Below are positions 1-5,219 of a DNA stretch of 6,956 nucleotides, piece after piece. Numbering within the stretch: position 1 is the first letter of the stretch; each line of letters starts with the position of its first letter. The notes beneath the pieces are model-generated. The model was given only the letters and a program-made list of their open reading frames with translations. It did no database searches and was not told the DNA's origin. The stretch covers positions 1-6,956 of the forward strand of contig DDKG01000360.1 in assembly GCA_002339265.1 (NCBI GenBank), given 5' to 3'. The translations under genes and the position numbers were made by a program. This DNA is from Massilia sp. UBA2604 (GTDB taxonomy: Bacteria > Pseudomonadota > Gammaproteobacteria > Burkholderiales > Burkholderiaceae_D).

Positions 1-219
1 TGCGGCACCAAGGCGCTGCTGGGCGGCGACGCCAACATCATCGCCGACATCTACCGCCAGCGGGTCGAGACGCGCGGCTACGGACCGCAGCTGTGGGGTT
101 GGAAGATCGCCTACGGCAAACCGAAACGCGGCGGCCAATACAAGGCCGAGGGCGACTCGCCGCGCGTCAACCAGGACTTGCGCGATTCTCAGAACCATTC
201 GGGGAGGTTCCCGACATGA
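1..219 (+). CDS. fdh3B: Formate dehydrogenase iron-sulfur (beta) subunit, C-terminal 72 residues (5' partial)
   Basis: Frame 1 is open from the window edge to TGA at 217-219. The reading begins C-G-T-K-A-L-L-G-G-D, followed by I-I-A-D-I-Y-R-Q-R-V and then R-G-Y-G-P-Q-L-W-G-W-K. This matches the region after the last 4Fe-4S cysteine motif in FDH3-type ferredoxin subunits, where the pattern is C-x-T-K/G-A-L-x-x-G-D, a Y-x-x-R-V stretch and a G-x-x-x-W-G-W ending. The first codon (Cys) is probably a cluster ligand. In the family this subunit carries electrons from the molybdenum/tungsten catalytic subunit to the membrane cytochrome b. Most of the protein, with the other clusters, lies upstream. 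The last 30 or so residues are a polar tail. The stop overlaps the next start by 4 bases. The gamma subunit two genes downstream supports the assignment; a beta subunit of a related molybdopterin oxidoreductase is the main alternative. Confidence 0.75.
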   Translation, partial: CGTKALLGGDANIIADIYRQRVETRGYGPQLWGWKIAYGKPKRGGQYKAEGDSPRVNQDLRDSQNHSGRFPT

Positions 220-434
220 AGCTCATCAAGCTCTTTGCAGTGATCCTGCCGGCGGTGCTGCTGGCCGGCTGCCTCGAAGTGGACCAGCACCCGCCATGGC
301 TCCATGGCGAATACGCCGGCAAGAAGGACGACCGCCACTACCAGCGCCGCTTCCACAACGACCGCCTGGCCTGGTGGGCCACGGTCGAGAACCGCAACGG
401 CAAGCAGAACGAATACAACCGGGCCAATCCCTGA
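216..434 (+). CDS. Small predicted lipoprotein between FDH beta and gamma subunits
   Basis: This 72-aa protein starts M-K-L-I-K and has a hydrophobic stretch ending in L-L-A-G-C, a good lipobox with the lipidated cysteine at residue 19. The mature part (about 54 aa) is polar and rich in His, Asn, Arg and aromatic residues, with Y42, F46, H47, W53 and W54, and ends Q-N-E-Y-N-R-A-N-P. Residue +2 is Leu, which by the E. coli rule would favour the outer membrane; this is only a guess in another genus. The start at 216 is chosen because GGAGG lies at 203-207, eight bases upstream, the ATG overlaps the previous stop as ATGA, and it places the signal peptide at the N terminus. A longer in-frame reading from 93 would overlap the beta subunit and bury the signal peptide, so it is rejected. 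I do not recognise a characterised family. Its position in the operon suggests a periplasmic role connected with FDH assembly or anchoring, which is inference. Confidence 0.85.
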   Translation: MKLIKLFAVILPAVLLAGCLEVDQHPPWLHGEYAGKKDDRHYQRRFHNDRLAWWATVENRNGKQNEYNRANP

Positions 435-443
435 GGAGCCGAC

Positions 444-1538
444 ATGCGAGCGAACCTGAACACGTTACGCGCCATGCTGCTCCTGGTGGCGGCCCTGGGC
501 TTTTCCAGCAGCTGGGCCGGCGTCAAGAACGAGCGCGCCACGCCGGCCTATGCCGAAGAGCAGACCATGCTGCAGATCGAGGCTGATTCGGTCGTGCCCG
601 ATCCCGGCATGACCAGTTCGGCGTCGGGCCGGGTGCACATGGACCGCCACTACCTGGGCCAGTACGGCAGCAAGGAAGGCAACGTCATCGTCCAGCGCGG
701 CGGCAATACCTGGCGCCACCTGCGCAACGGCCCGCTGGCGACCATCGCCGGCTTCATCCTGCTGGCGGTGCCGCTGGCCATCTTCGTGTTCTACCGGACC
801 ATCGGCCCGGCCAACCAGGTGGCCGAAGCAGGCCGCAAGATGCAGCGCTTCAATCGCTGGGAGCGGCAAGTGCACTGGGCCACGGCGTTCAGCTTCATCG
901 CGCTGGGCGTCACCGGCATCATCATCATGTACGGCAAGAACATCATGCTGCCGTGGATGGGGCACAACCTGTTTTCCTGGGTGGCGATCGTCTCGAAGTA
1001 CCTGCACAACTTCGTCGGGCCGCTGTTCATTCTGTGCTCGATCCTGATGTTCTTCACCTTCCTGAAGCGGAATTTCTACAACCGCGCCGACTGGCAGTGG
1101 GTCAAGCAGGGCGGGGGCATCGTCAGCCACAAGCACGTCCCGGCCGGCTTCTTCAATGCCGGCGAAAAGACCTGGTTCTGGGGCGGCGTGGCGCTCCTGG
1201 GGCTGATCATGTCGGTCACCGGCCTGGTGCTCGACTTCGCCGTCGGCCAGACCCGCTACGTGATGCAGGTGGCGAACGTGCTGCACGTGGGGGCCGCGGC
1301 CATGTACATGGCCGCCGCCATGGGGCACGCCTATATCGGCACCTGGGGCACGCCCGGCGCCTACGAGGCGATGCGCTACGGGACGGTGGACGAGAACTGG
1401 GCCAAGGCCCACCACCAGCTGTGGTACGAGCAGATGAAGACGGGCGTCCCGCCCGGCATGGACAAGGATGGCCGGATGGTGCCTGGCCGGGACGTTCCCG
1501 GCCAGGGTGGCCAGCCGCAACCTGGCCCGGCGCACTGA
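444..1538 (+). CDS. Formate dehydrogenase gamma subunit (membrane cytochrome b556)
   Basis: This 364-aa integral membrane subunit (fdnI/fdoI/fdhC-type) takes electrons from the beta subunit through two b hemes and reduces quinone. A signal-like hydrophobic segment at 9-25 ends S-S-W-A and is followed by a polar, probably periplasmic stretch (26-95). Hydrophobic helices then lie at about 98-117, 146-164, 186-206, 243-265 and 275-297. Likely heme ligands are H144 (R-Q-V-H-W), H188 (Y-L-H-N-F-V-G-P), H281 and H295 (M-G-H-A-Y-I-G-T). The 14-residue spacing of the last pair equals that of His155/His169 in E. coli FdnI. The motif F-N-A-G-E-K-x-W-F-W at 237-246 and the tail E-N-W-A-K-A-H-H-x-L-W-Y are typical of the extended proteobacterial form; E. 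coli FdnI, at about 217 aa, lacks the N-terminal extension. GAGGAG at 433-438 precedes the ATG, and the gap to the lipoprotein gene is 9 bases. The C-terminal 25 residues are a Gly/Pro/Gln-rich tail. Confidence 0.95.
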   Translation: MRANLNTLRAMLLLVAALGFSSSWAGVKNERATPAYAEEQTMLQIEADSVVPDPGMTSSASGRVHMDRHYLGQYGSKEGNVIVQRGGNTWRHLRNGPLATIAGFILLAVPLAIFVFYRTIGPANQVAEAGRKMQRFNRWERQVHWATAFSFIALGVTGIIIMYGKNIMLPWMGHNLFSWVAIVSKYLHNFVGPLFILCSILMFFTFLKRNFYNRADWQWVKQGGGIVSHKHVPAGFFNAGEKTWFWGGVALLGLIMSVTGLVLDFAVGQTRYVMQVANVLHVGAAAMYMAAAMGHAYIGTWGTPGAYEAMRYGTVDENWAKAHHQLWYEQMKTGVPPGMDKDGRMVPGRDVPGQGGQPQPGPAH

Positions 1539-1540
1539 GG
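1537..1540 (+). promoter_or_regulatory. Ribosome binding site deciding the start at 1548
   Basis: GAGG overlaps the stop codon of the gamma-subunit gene. It is one base from the ATG at 1542 but seven bases from the ATG at 1548. Only the second spacing is normal for initiation, so 1548 is the preferred start of the next gene. Confidence 0.6.
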
Positions 1541-1547
1541 AATGGCG

Positions 1548-1988
1548 ATGAAACTAGGCAATGCTTCAACGATTGGCGGCATGGCCCTGGCGGCCATCCT
1601 GCTGGCCGCCTGCGATCGCGGCCAGGCGCCTGCCGCCAACGGCGTGATCCAGACCAAGTACCCGGGCCAGGTCTCGTCCGGCGGCATGACCAGCGGCCAG
1701 ATCATGGCGCGCACGGCGCGCCCGGAAACGGACGCCACCTATGCCGGCGGCACGCCCGGCATCGCGGGCGGCTCGGGCGGCAATACCAGCGGCGCCGAGA
1801 CCGGCGGCGAAACCAGGGAGACCGGCCAGGGGCCGTCGAGCGGCGTCACCCAGCCGTCCAGCGCCGGACGCCCGGGCAGCGACCTGCCGTCGGGCGAGAA
1901 CCGGCCCGCCGCGCCGGCGCCCGGCAGCACCGAAGCCCCGGCGGCCAACAATGCCGCGCCGCAGGGGCAGTCAGGAGGAACACGATGA
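1548..1988 (+). CDS. Predicted Gly/Pro/Ala-rich lipoprotein of the FDH operon
   Basis: This 146-aa protein begins M-K-L-G-N and has a hydrophobic segment ending L-L-A-A-C, a lipobox with Cys at residue 22. Residue +2 is Asp, the classic inner-membrane retention signal in E. coli. The stretch from about 33 to 65 (V-I-Q-T-K-Y-P-G-Q-V, then M-T-S-G-Q-I-M-A-R) looks the most structured. From about 66 to the end it is low-complexity Gly, Ser, Thr, Pro and Ala, probably disordered and exposed in the periplasm. An upstream in-frame ATG at 1542 would add two residues (M-A) but sits one base from the ribosome binding site. The gene follows the gamma subunit by 9 bases and overlaps the next gene as ATGA. 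I recognise no family. If anchored in the inner membrane it would lie beside the periplasmic face of FDH; a tether or scaffold role is speculation. Confidence 0.8.
   Translation: MKLGNASTIGGMALAAILLAACDRGQAPAANGVIQTKYPGQVSSGGMTSGQIMARTARPETDATYAGGTPGIAGGSGGNTSGAETGGETRETGQGPSSGVTQPSSAGRPGSDLPSGENRPAAPAPGSTEAPAANNAAPQGQSGGTR
1973..1978 (+). promoter_or_regulatory. Strong Shine-Dalgarno for the gene at 1985
   Basis: AGGAGG lies six bases before the ATG at 1985, still inside the preceding coding sequence. It is the best ribosome binding site in the window and fixes this start. The long open frame that runs through here from 953 is therefore only an upstream extension, not the true protein. Confidence 0.8.
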
Positions 1989-2524
1989 GGATCGAGCGAG
2001 TGCGCGGGGCAATGGCGCTGGCGGCCGGCTTGAGCCTGGCCGGCGCTTCCTGGGCGGCCTTGCCGCCGCCGTCGCCGGCCCAGGCCCAGGCCGCGGCGGC
2101 GAAGAAGGCCGAAGCCGACGCCAAGGCGGCCAAGGAGAAGGAAGCATTGAACGCGTCGATGGACGAGATCAGTGGTCGCTGGCGCCAGCGCGCTGGGGAG
2201 GAAGGCTGGACCATCAAGCCGCCGCCTCCGGTGACCGGCCCGACGGGCGTCGCCGCGTCCGACCCGACCCCGGCCAGCGCCGGCGTGCCGGCCCCGGCGC
2301 CGGCCGGAGGGGTTCCGGGCACCTCGGGCGCTGCACCGGCCACGGCCGCCGCGCCGCTTGGCGCGCGTGCGCTGCATGCTGCCAACGTGCCGGTCAAGAG
2401 CGAGAAGCTGGGCACGGCGCGTCCGAGCGAGGACGTCAAGCAGGGCCCGACCCGCGCCGAGCCGGCCGGCACGCCGCCGACGGTGAACAAGGACGGCGTC
2501 CCCAAGGACGCCCCCAAGCAGTGA
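1985..2524 (+). CDS. Exported Ala/Pro/Lys-rich protein of the FDH operon
   Basis: This 179-aa protein has a signal peptide at 1-24 (R-I-E-R-V-R-G, then a hydrophobic core ending A-S-W-A) with likely cleavage before A-L-P-P-P. Residues 33-70 are Ala/Lys/Glu-rich (A-K-K-A-E-A-D-A-K-A-A-K-E-K-E) and probably form a charged helix or short coiled coil, followed by D-E-I-S-G-R-W-R-Q-R. Residues 78-130 are Pro/Ala/Gly-rich low complexity and 131-179 are a polar, lysine-containing tail. There is no lipobox cysteine; in fact the predicted protein has no cysteine. The start is set by AGGAGG and the ATGA overlap with the lipoprotein gene. Translation of the same DNA in other frames gives long open frames because of the GC-rich repeats, but only this one has a start signal and signal peptide. 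The function is unknown. Its place between the FDH subunit and the DUF3305 gene suggests a periplasmic partner of the complex, which is inference. Confidence 0.8.
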   Translation: MRIERVRGAMALAAGLSLAGASWAALPPPSPAQAQAAAAKKAEADAKAAKEKEALNASMDEISGRWRQRAGEEGWTIKPPPPVTGPTGVAASDPTPASAGVPAPAPAGGVPGTSGAAPATAAAPLGARALHAANVPVKSEKLGTARPSEDVKQGPTRAEPAGTPPTVNKDGVPKDAPKQ

Positions 2525-2534
2525 AGGCACGACG

Positions 2535-2978
2535 ATGAAAATGGGAAGCATGCCGGTCGCGATCATCATGCAGCGGCGCGCGGTGCAGCACCGCTGGGGC
2601 GATATGGACAGCTGGGCCGCGGTGGGCATCGTGCCGGACCGCGGCGAGCTGCCGCGCCTGTCGATGCTGAGCGAAAGCGCGGAGCGCGATTACTACCTGG
2701 TGTCCGGCCTCGAACTCGAGCTGTACACGGACGAGAACGAAGGCTATTACGAGAACGTCCTGGCGCCGGAATCGAAGGTGTTCGTGCTGTGGCGCATGGA
2801 AGACGGCCGCGCGATGCCGGCGCGCGCCTCGGTCAGCTATGTCGAGGGCACGCGCATGTTCGATTCGGGCGAATCGGCTGACGGCGTGACCATGCCGGCC
2901 GAGATCTACAGCTGGGTCGCGGCCTATCTGCGCGAGCACTTCACGCCACGTCCGCGCAAGGGACGGCAGCACGGATGA
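2535..2978 (+). CDS. DUF3305 domain-containing protein
   Basis: This 147-aa protein has no signal peptide or membrane segment and should be cytoplasmic. It matches the DUF3305 pattern as I recall it: an N-terminal strand with M-P-V-A-I-I-M-Q-R-R (6-15), then W21 and W27 in R-W-G-D-M-D-S-W, then A-V-G-I-V-P-D (29-35). A centre rich in Tyr/Leu/Glu follows (Y-Y-L-V-S-G-L-E-L-E-L-Y), then V-F-V-L-W-R-M (82-88). The basic C-terminal tail (P-R-P-R-K-G-R) follows the W-V-A-A-Y-L-R-E-H-F helix. DUF3305 proteins recur next to DUF3306 and a 4Fe-4S protein in proteobacterial FDH loci; no biochemical role is established to my knowledge. AAGG at 2524-2527 lies seven bases before this ATG; in-frame ATGs at 2541 and 2550 are possible but are further from it. 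The stop overlaps the next start. Confidence 0.9.
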   Translation: MKMGSMPVAIIMQRRAVQHRWGDMDSWAAVGIVPDRGELPRLSMLSESAERDYYLVSGLELELYTDENEGYYENVLAPESKVFVLWRMEDGRAMPARASVSYVEGTRMFDSGESADGVTMPAEIYSWVAAYLREHFTPRPRKGRQHG

Positions 2979-3439
2979 GCGCAGACCCGATGGCCGAGGA
3001 AGGATTCCTGCGCCGCTGGGCGCGCCTGAAGTCGGCGCCCGAGCCGGCGCCTGAGCTGGTGCAGGAAATCGCGCCGGTCCCGATGCAGACTTCCGTCGCC
3101 GCGCCGCCGGTCGCGGTGGAAGAAGATGAGCGCCCGCTGCCGACCCTGGACGACGTGGCCCGGCTCACTCCGGACTCCGACTATTCCGCCTTCGTCGCCA
3201 AGGGCGTCGACAAGGCGGTGCAGCGCATGGCGCTCAAAAAACTGTTCGCCGATCCGAACTTCGCGGTGATGGACGGCCTGGACATCTATATCGCCGACTA
3301 CAACAAGGCCGCGCCGCTGACCGACGCCATGCTGGCCACGCTCAAGCACGCGCCTGGGGTGTTGAAGCGGCTGCTGGATGACGAAGACAAGAAGACGGCC
3401 GATGACGAGCCGGACACACCAACACAAGGGACCACATGA
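2975..3439 (+). CDS. DUF3306 domain-containing protein
   Basis: This 154-aa cytoplasmic protein carries two blocks diagnostic for DUF3306. The first is an N-terminal F-L-R-R-W-A-R-L-K (11-19). The second is a C-terminal domain from about 56 to 125, with L-T-P-D-S-D-Y-S-A-F, A-L-K-K-L-F-A-D-P-N-F and V-M-D-G-L-D-I-Y-I-A-D-Y. The linker between them (20-55) is Pro/Ala/Glu-rich and likely flexible, and the last 20 residues are acidic. It sits between DUF3305 and the multi-cluster ferredoxin-like gene with ATGA overlaps on both sides, which implies coupled translation and perhaps a complex of the three. The family is repeatedly found with formate dehydrogenase. Its activity is unknown; an assembly-factor role is inference. 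A start at the internal ATG (2990) is less likely because it would lose the overlap. Confidence 0.93.
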   Translation: MSADPMAEEGFLRRWARLKSAPEPAPELVQEIAPVPMQTSVAAPPVAVEEDERPLPTLDDVARLTPDSDYSAFVAKGVDKAVQRMALKKLFADPNFAVMDGLDIYIADYNKAAPLTDAMLATLKHAPGVLKRLLDDEDKKTADDEPDTPTQGTT

Positions 3440-5112
3440 ATATTCGATTCAACGACGGGGCGGCTTCCGACCCCGTTCAGGACGGCCGCGACCAGGCCGC
3501 GCGCCTGGCCGGCCTGCAGGCGGCGCGGGATTTCCCCGACTTCGAAGCCGCGGTCACGGTCGACTACCGCTCGCACGGCCGCACGCTGGTGGTCGGCAGT
3601 GCGGTCGATGCGCTGCCGCTGGCCGACCGGCTGGCGGGAACGCTCTCGGTCACCGTGCTGCTGCTGGACGAGCCGGACGGCCGGCCGCGCCTGTATCCGG
3701 TGTACCGGGCGCAGACGGTGGCCGTGGCCGGCTGGCTGGGCGCCTTCGAGGCGCGCTGGCGCGCGGCCGGCCAGCCGGTCGGGGAGGGCAGGTTCGACCT
3801 GGTGCTCGACCTGTGCCCGGCGCGCCTGATCGCCAGCCATCAGCGTCCGCACGGTTATTACGCGCCCGGCGAGGACAAGGCGGCGCGCCTGGACGCGGTC
3901 GAGGCTTTACTCGACATGGTCGGTGACTTCGAGAAGCCGAAATACTTCAGCTACAAGGAACGCATCTGCGCCCACGGCCGCAACGGCATCCAGGCCTGCA
4001 CCGCCTGCGTCGACATCTGCTCGGCGCAGGCGATCGCCAGCGACGGCGACCGGGTCAAGGTCAACCCGTATCTGTGCGCCGGCTGCGGCGCCTGCGGCAC
4101 CGTATGCCCCACCGGGGCCATGAGCTATGCCTACCCGCCGGTGCCGCTCACGGGCAAGCGCATCCAGGCCGCCTTGCGCGCCTTCCGCGAGGCAGGCGGC
4201 GCGCAGCCGGTGCTGCTGCTGCACGATGCGCACGGGCAGGGCGTCATCGAACGCCTGGGCGACAGCGTCCCGGGGCGCATCCTGCCGTTCTCGCTGCACC
4301 ACGTCGCCTCGACCGGGATCGACGTCTGGCTGGCGGCGCTGGCCTATGGCGCGGCCGGCGTCGCCGTGCTGACGACCGGGGACGAGGCGCCTCAGTACGT
4401 GCAGGCGCTGGGCGAGCAGATGAGAATCGCCCAGGCCGTGCTCGATGGCCTGGGCTATGCCGGGCCGCACTTCCAGCTGCTGCAGCTGGGGACCGATCCA
4501 CTGGCGGCGGCCCAGGAGCTGGCGCTGGCCCTGCGCCATGCGCCGCGCGGCGATACGCCATCGGCGCCGGCTCTGTTCCACCTGGCCGCGGACAAGCGCA
4601 ATACGCTCGACTACGCGCTCGACCATCTGCACCGCCACGCGCCGCAGCAGCCGCTGCACATCGGCCTTCCCGTCAAGGCGCCGTTCGGCGCGCTGGCGGT
4701 GGACCGCCAGGCCTGCAGCCTGTGCATGTCCTGCGTCGGCGTGTGCCCGGCCAATGCGCTGCAGGACGGGCAGGGCGCGCCGCAGCTGCGCTTCATCGAA
4801 AAGAACTGCGTCCAGTGCGGGCTGTGCGCCAACACCTGCCCCGAGAATGCGATCGCGCTCGTGCCGCGCATGTCGTTCGCGCCCGAGCGCATGGCGGGGG
4901 TGGTGCTCAACGCATCGCAGCCCTTCCACTGCATCCGCTGCAGCAAGCCGTTCGGCACGCTGCAGATGGTCGAGAACATGCTCGGGCGCCTGGGATCGCA
5001 TCCGGCGTTCGCGGCCAACCTCGATCGCTTGCGCATGTGCGGCGACTGTCGCGTGATCGACATGATGGCGCCCACCGACGAGATGCAGGTGACGCCGCTC
5101 GGCCGTAACTGA
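3436..5112 (+). CDS. FDH-associated 4Fe-4S protein with four ferredoxin-type motifs
   Basis: This 558-aa cytoplasmic protein has several regions. Residues 1-165 are an alpha/beta region without cysteine motifs except C127. Residues 170-230 are a first ferredoxin pair: C178, then C188-x2-C191-x3-C195, and C214-x2-C217-x2-C220-x3-C224-P. Residues 240-400 are a cysteine-free domain whose G-A-A-G-V-A-V-L-T-T-G-D (306-316) and following helix resemble MvhD/FrhD-type delta domains. Residues 420-475 are a second ferredoxin pair: C427-x2-C430-x2-C433-x3-C437-P and C458-x2-C461-x2-C464-x3-C468-P. Finally C499-x2-C502 and C535-x2-C538 look like another metal site. Up to four 4Fe-4S clusters are expected. 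The family is known beside DUF3305/DUF3306 in FDH loci, but its role is not established; electron transfer or maturation is possible. The start at 3436 has AAGGG at 3426-3430 and overlaps the previous stop. It appears to be the last gene of the unit. Confidence 0.93.
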   Translation: MNIRFNDGAASDPVQDGRDQAARLAGLQAARDFPDFEAAVTVDYRSHGRTLVVGSAVDALPLADRLAGTLSVTVLLLDEPDGRPRLYPVYRAQTVAVAGWLGAFEARWRAAGQPVGEGRFDLVLDLCPARLIASHQRPHGYYAPGEDKAARLDAVEALLDMVGDFEKPKYFSYKERICAHGRNGIQACTACVDICSAQAIASDGDRVKVNPYLCAGCGACGTVCPTGAMSYAYPPVPLTGKRIQAALRAFREAGGAQPVLLLHDAHGQGVIERLGDSVPGRILPFSLHHVASTGIDVWLAALAYGAAGVAVLTTGDEAPQYVQALGEQMRIAQAVLDGLGYAGPHFQLLQLGTDPLAAAQELALALRHAPRGDTPSAPALFHLAADKRNTLDYALDHLHRHAPQQPLHIGLPVKAPFGALAVDRQACSLCMSCVGVCPANALQDGQGAPQLRFIEKNCVQCGLCANTCPENAIALVPRMSFAPERMAGVVLNASQPFHCIRCSKPFGTLQMVENMLGRLGSHPAFAANLDRLRMCGDCRVIDMMAPTDEMQVTPLGRN

Positions 5113-5125
5113 ACGCAGGGCGTCA

Positions 5126-5144
5126 CCACCGGCCGAATCGGTGG
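5126..5144. other. Inverted repeat just after the FDH unit
   Basis: CCACCG at 5126-5131 pairs with CGGTGG at 5139-5144 around a 7-base loop, starting 13 bases after the TGA at 5110-5112. It could stabilise the 3' end of the FDH mRNA or slow RNA polymerase. No run of T follows, so it is not a standard intrinsic terminator. The right arm overlaps the sigma-54-like sequence. Confidence 0.4.
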
Positions 5145-5157
5145 CAGAATGGTCGCA
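5142..5157 (+). promoter_or_regulatory. Candidate sigma-54 (-24/-12) promoter for the acyl-CoA synthetase gene
   Basis: TGGCAGAATGGTCGCA is close to the RpoN consensus TGGCACR-N4-TTGCW. It has GG at 5143-5144 and GC at 5155-5156 separated by exactly ten bases, with two mismatches (G for C at the sixth base, C for T at the second base of TTGC). Transcription would begin near 5168, giving a leader of about 50 bases before the ATG at 5220. It lies in the only real gap of the window and points at the downstream gene. No activator site was identified, and the match was found by eye, so chance is possible. Confidence 0.3.
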
Positions 5158-5159
5158 AA

Positions 5160-5188
5160 GGCGGGGGCATCCGCGGATGCATCCCGCC
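5160..5188. other. Extended inverted repeat with a perfect 14-bp palindrome
   Basis: GCATCCGCGGATGC at 5167-5180 is a perfect palindrome. It is nested in a second pairing, GGCGGG (5160-5165) with CCCGCC (5183-5188), with a one-base and a two-base bulge between them. As RNA this would form a strong hairpin with a CGCG loop; as DNA it could be an operator for a dimeric regulator. No T-run follows, so an intrinsic terminator is not well supported. It lies 31 bases upstream of the acyl-CoA synthetase start. Confidence 0.45.
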
Positions 5189-5219
5189 ATCCACATGGCA
5201 TAGCGACCAGGAGACCACC

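Noticed and set aside
465..1535. A 356-codon open frame on the minus strand opposite the gamma subunit
   Set aside because: Composition is His/Arg/Asp/Ala-rich without domains, and the plus strand encodes a certain cytochrome b subunit over the same span.
953..1984. N-terminal extension of the frame that ends at 2524
   Set aside because: It overlaps most of the gamma subunit and the lipoprotein gene, and its sequence is Arg/Gly-rich junk. The AGGAGG at 1973-1978, the ATGA overlap and the signal peptide set the start at 1985.
2281..2313. Dense CCGG/GGCC/GGCGCC palindromes that could be taken for a regulatory repeat
   Set aside because: They are explained by alternating Pro, Ala and Gly codons in the low-complexity part of the exported protein.
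1741..2538. A 265-codon plus-strand frame over the two low-complexity genes
   Set aside because: Very Arg/Ala/Pro-rich, with no ribosome binding site or signal peptide; it is the shifted reading of repetitive GC-rich codons.
5160..5188. Classic Rho-independent terminator for the FDH unit
   Set aside because: The stem is strong but no T-run follows on either side; it is kept only as an inverted repeat of unknown role.
5113..5219. Riboswitch in the leader of the acyl-CoA synthetase gene
   Set aside because: The leader is short and I could match no known riboswitch core; only simple hairpins are visible.
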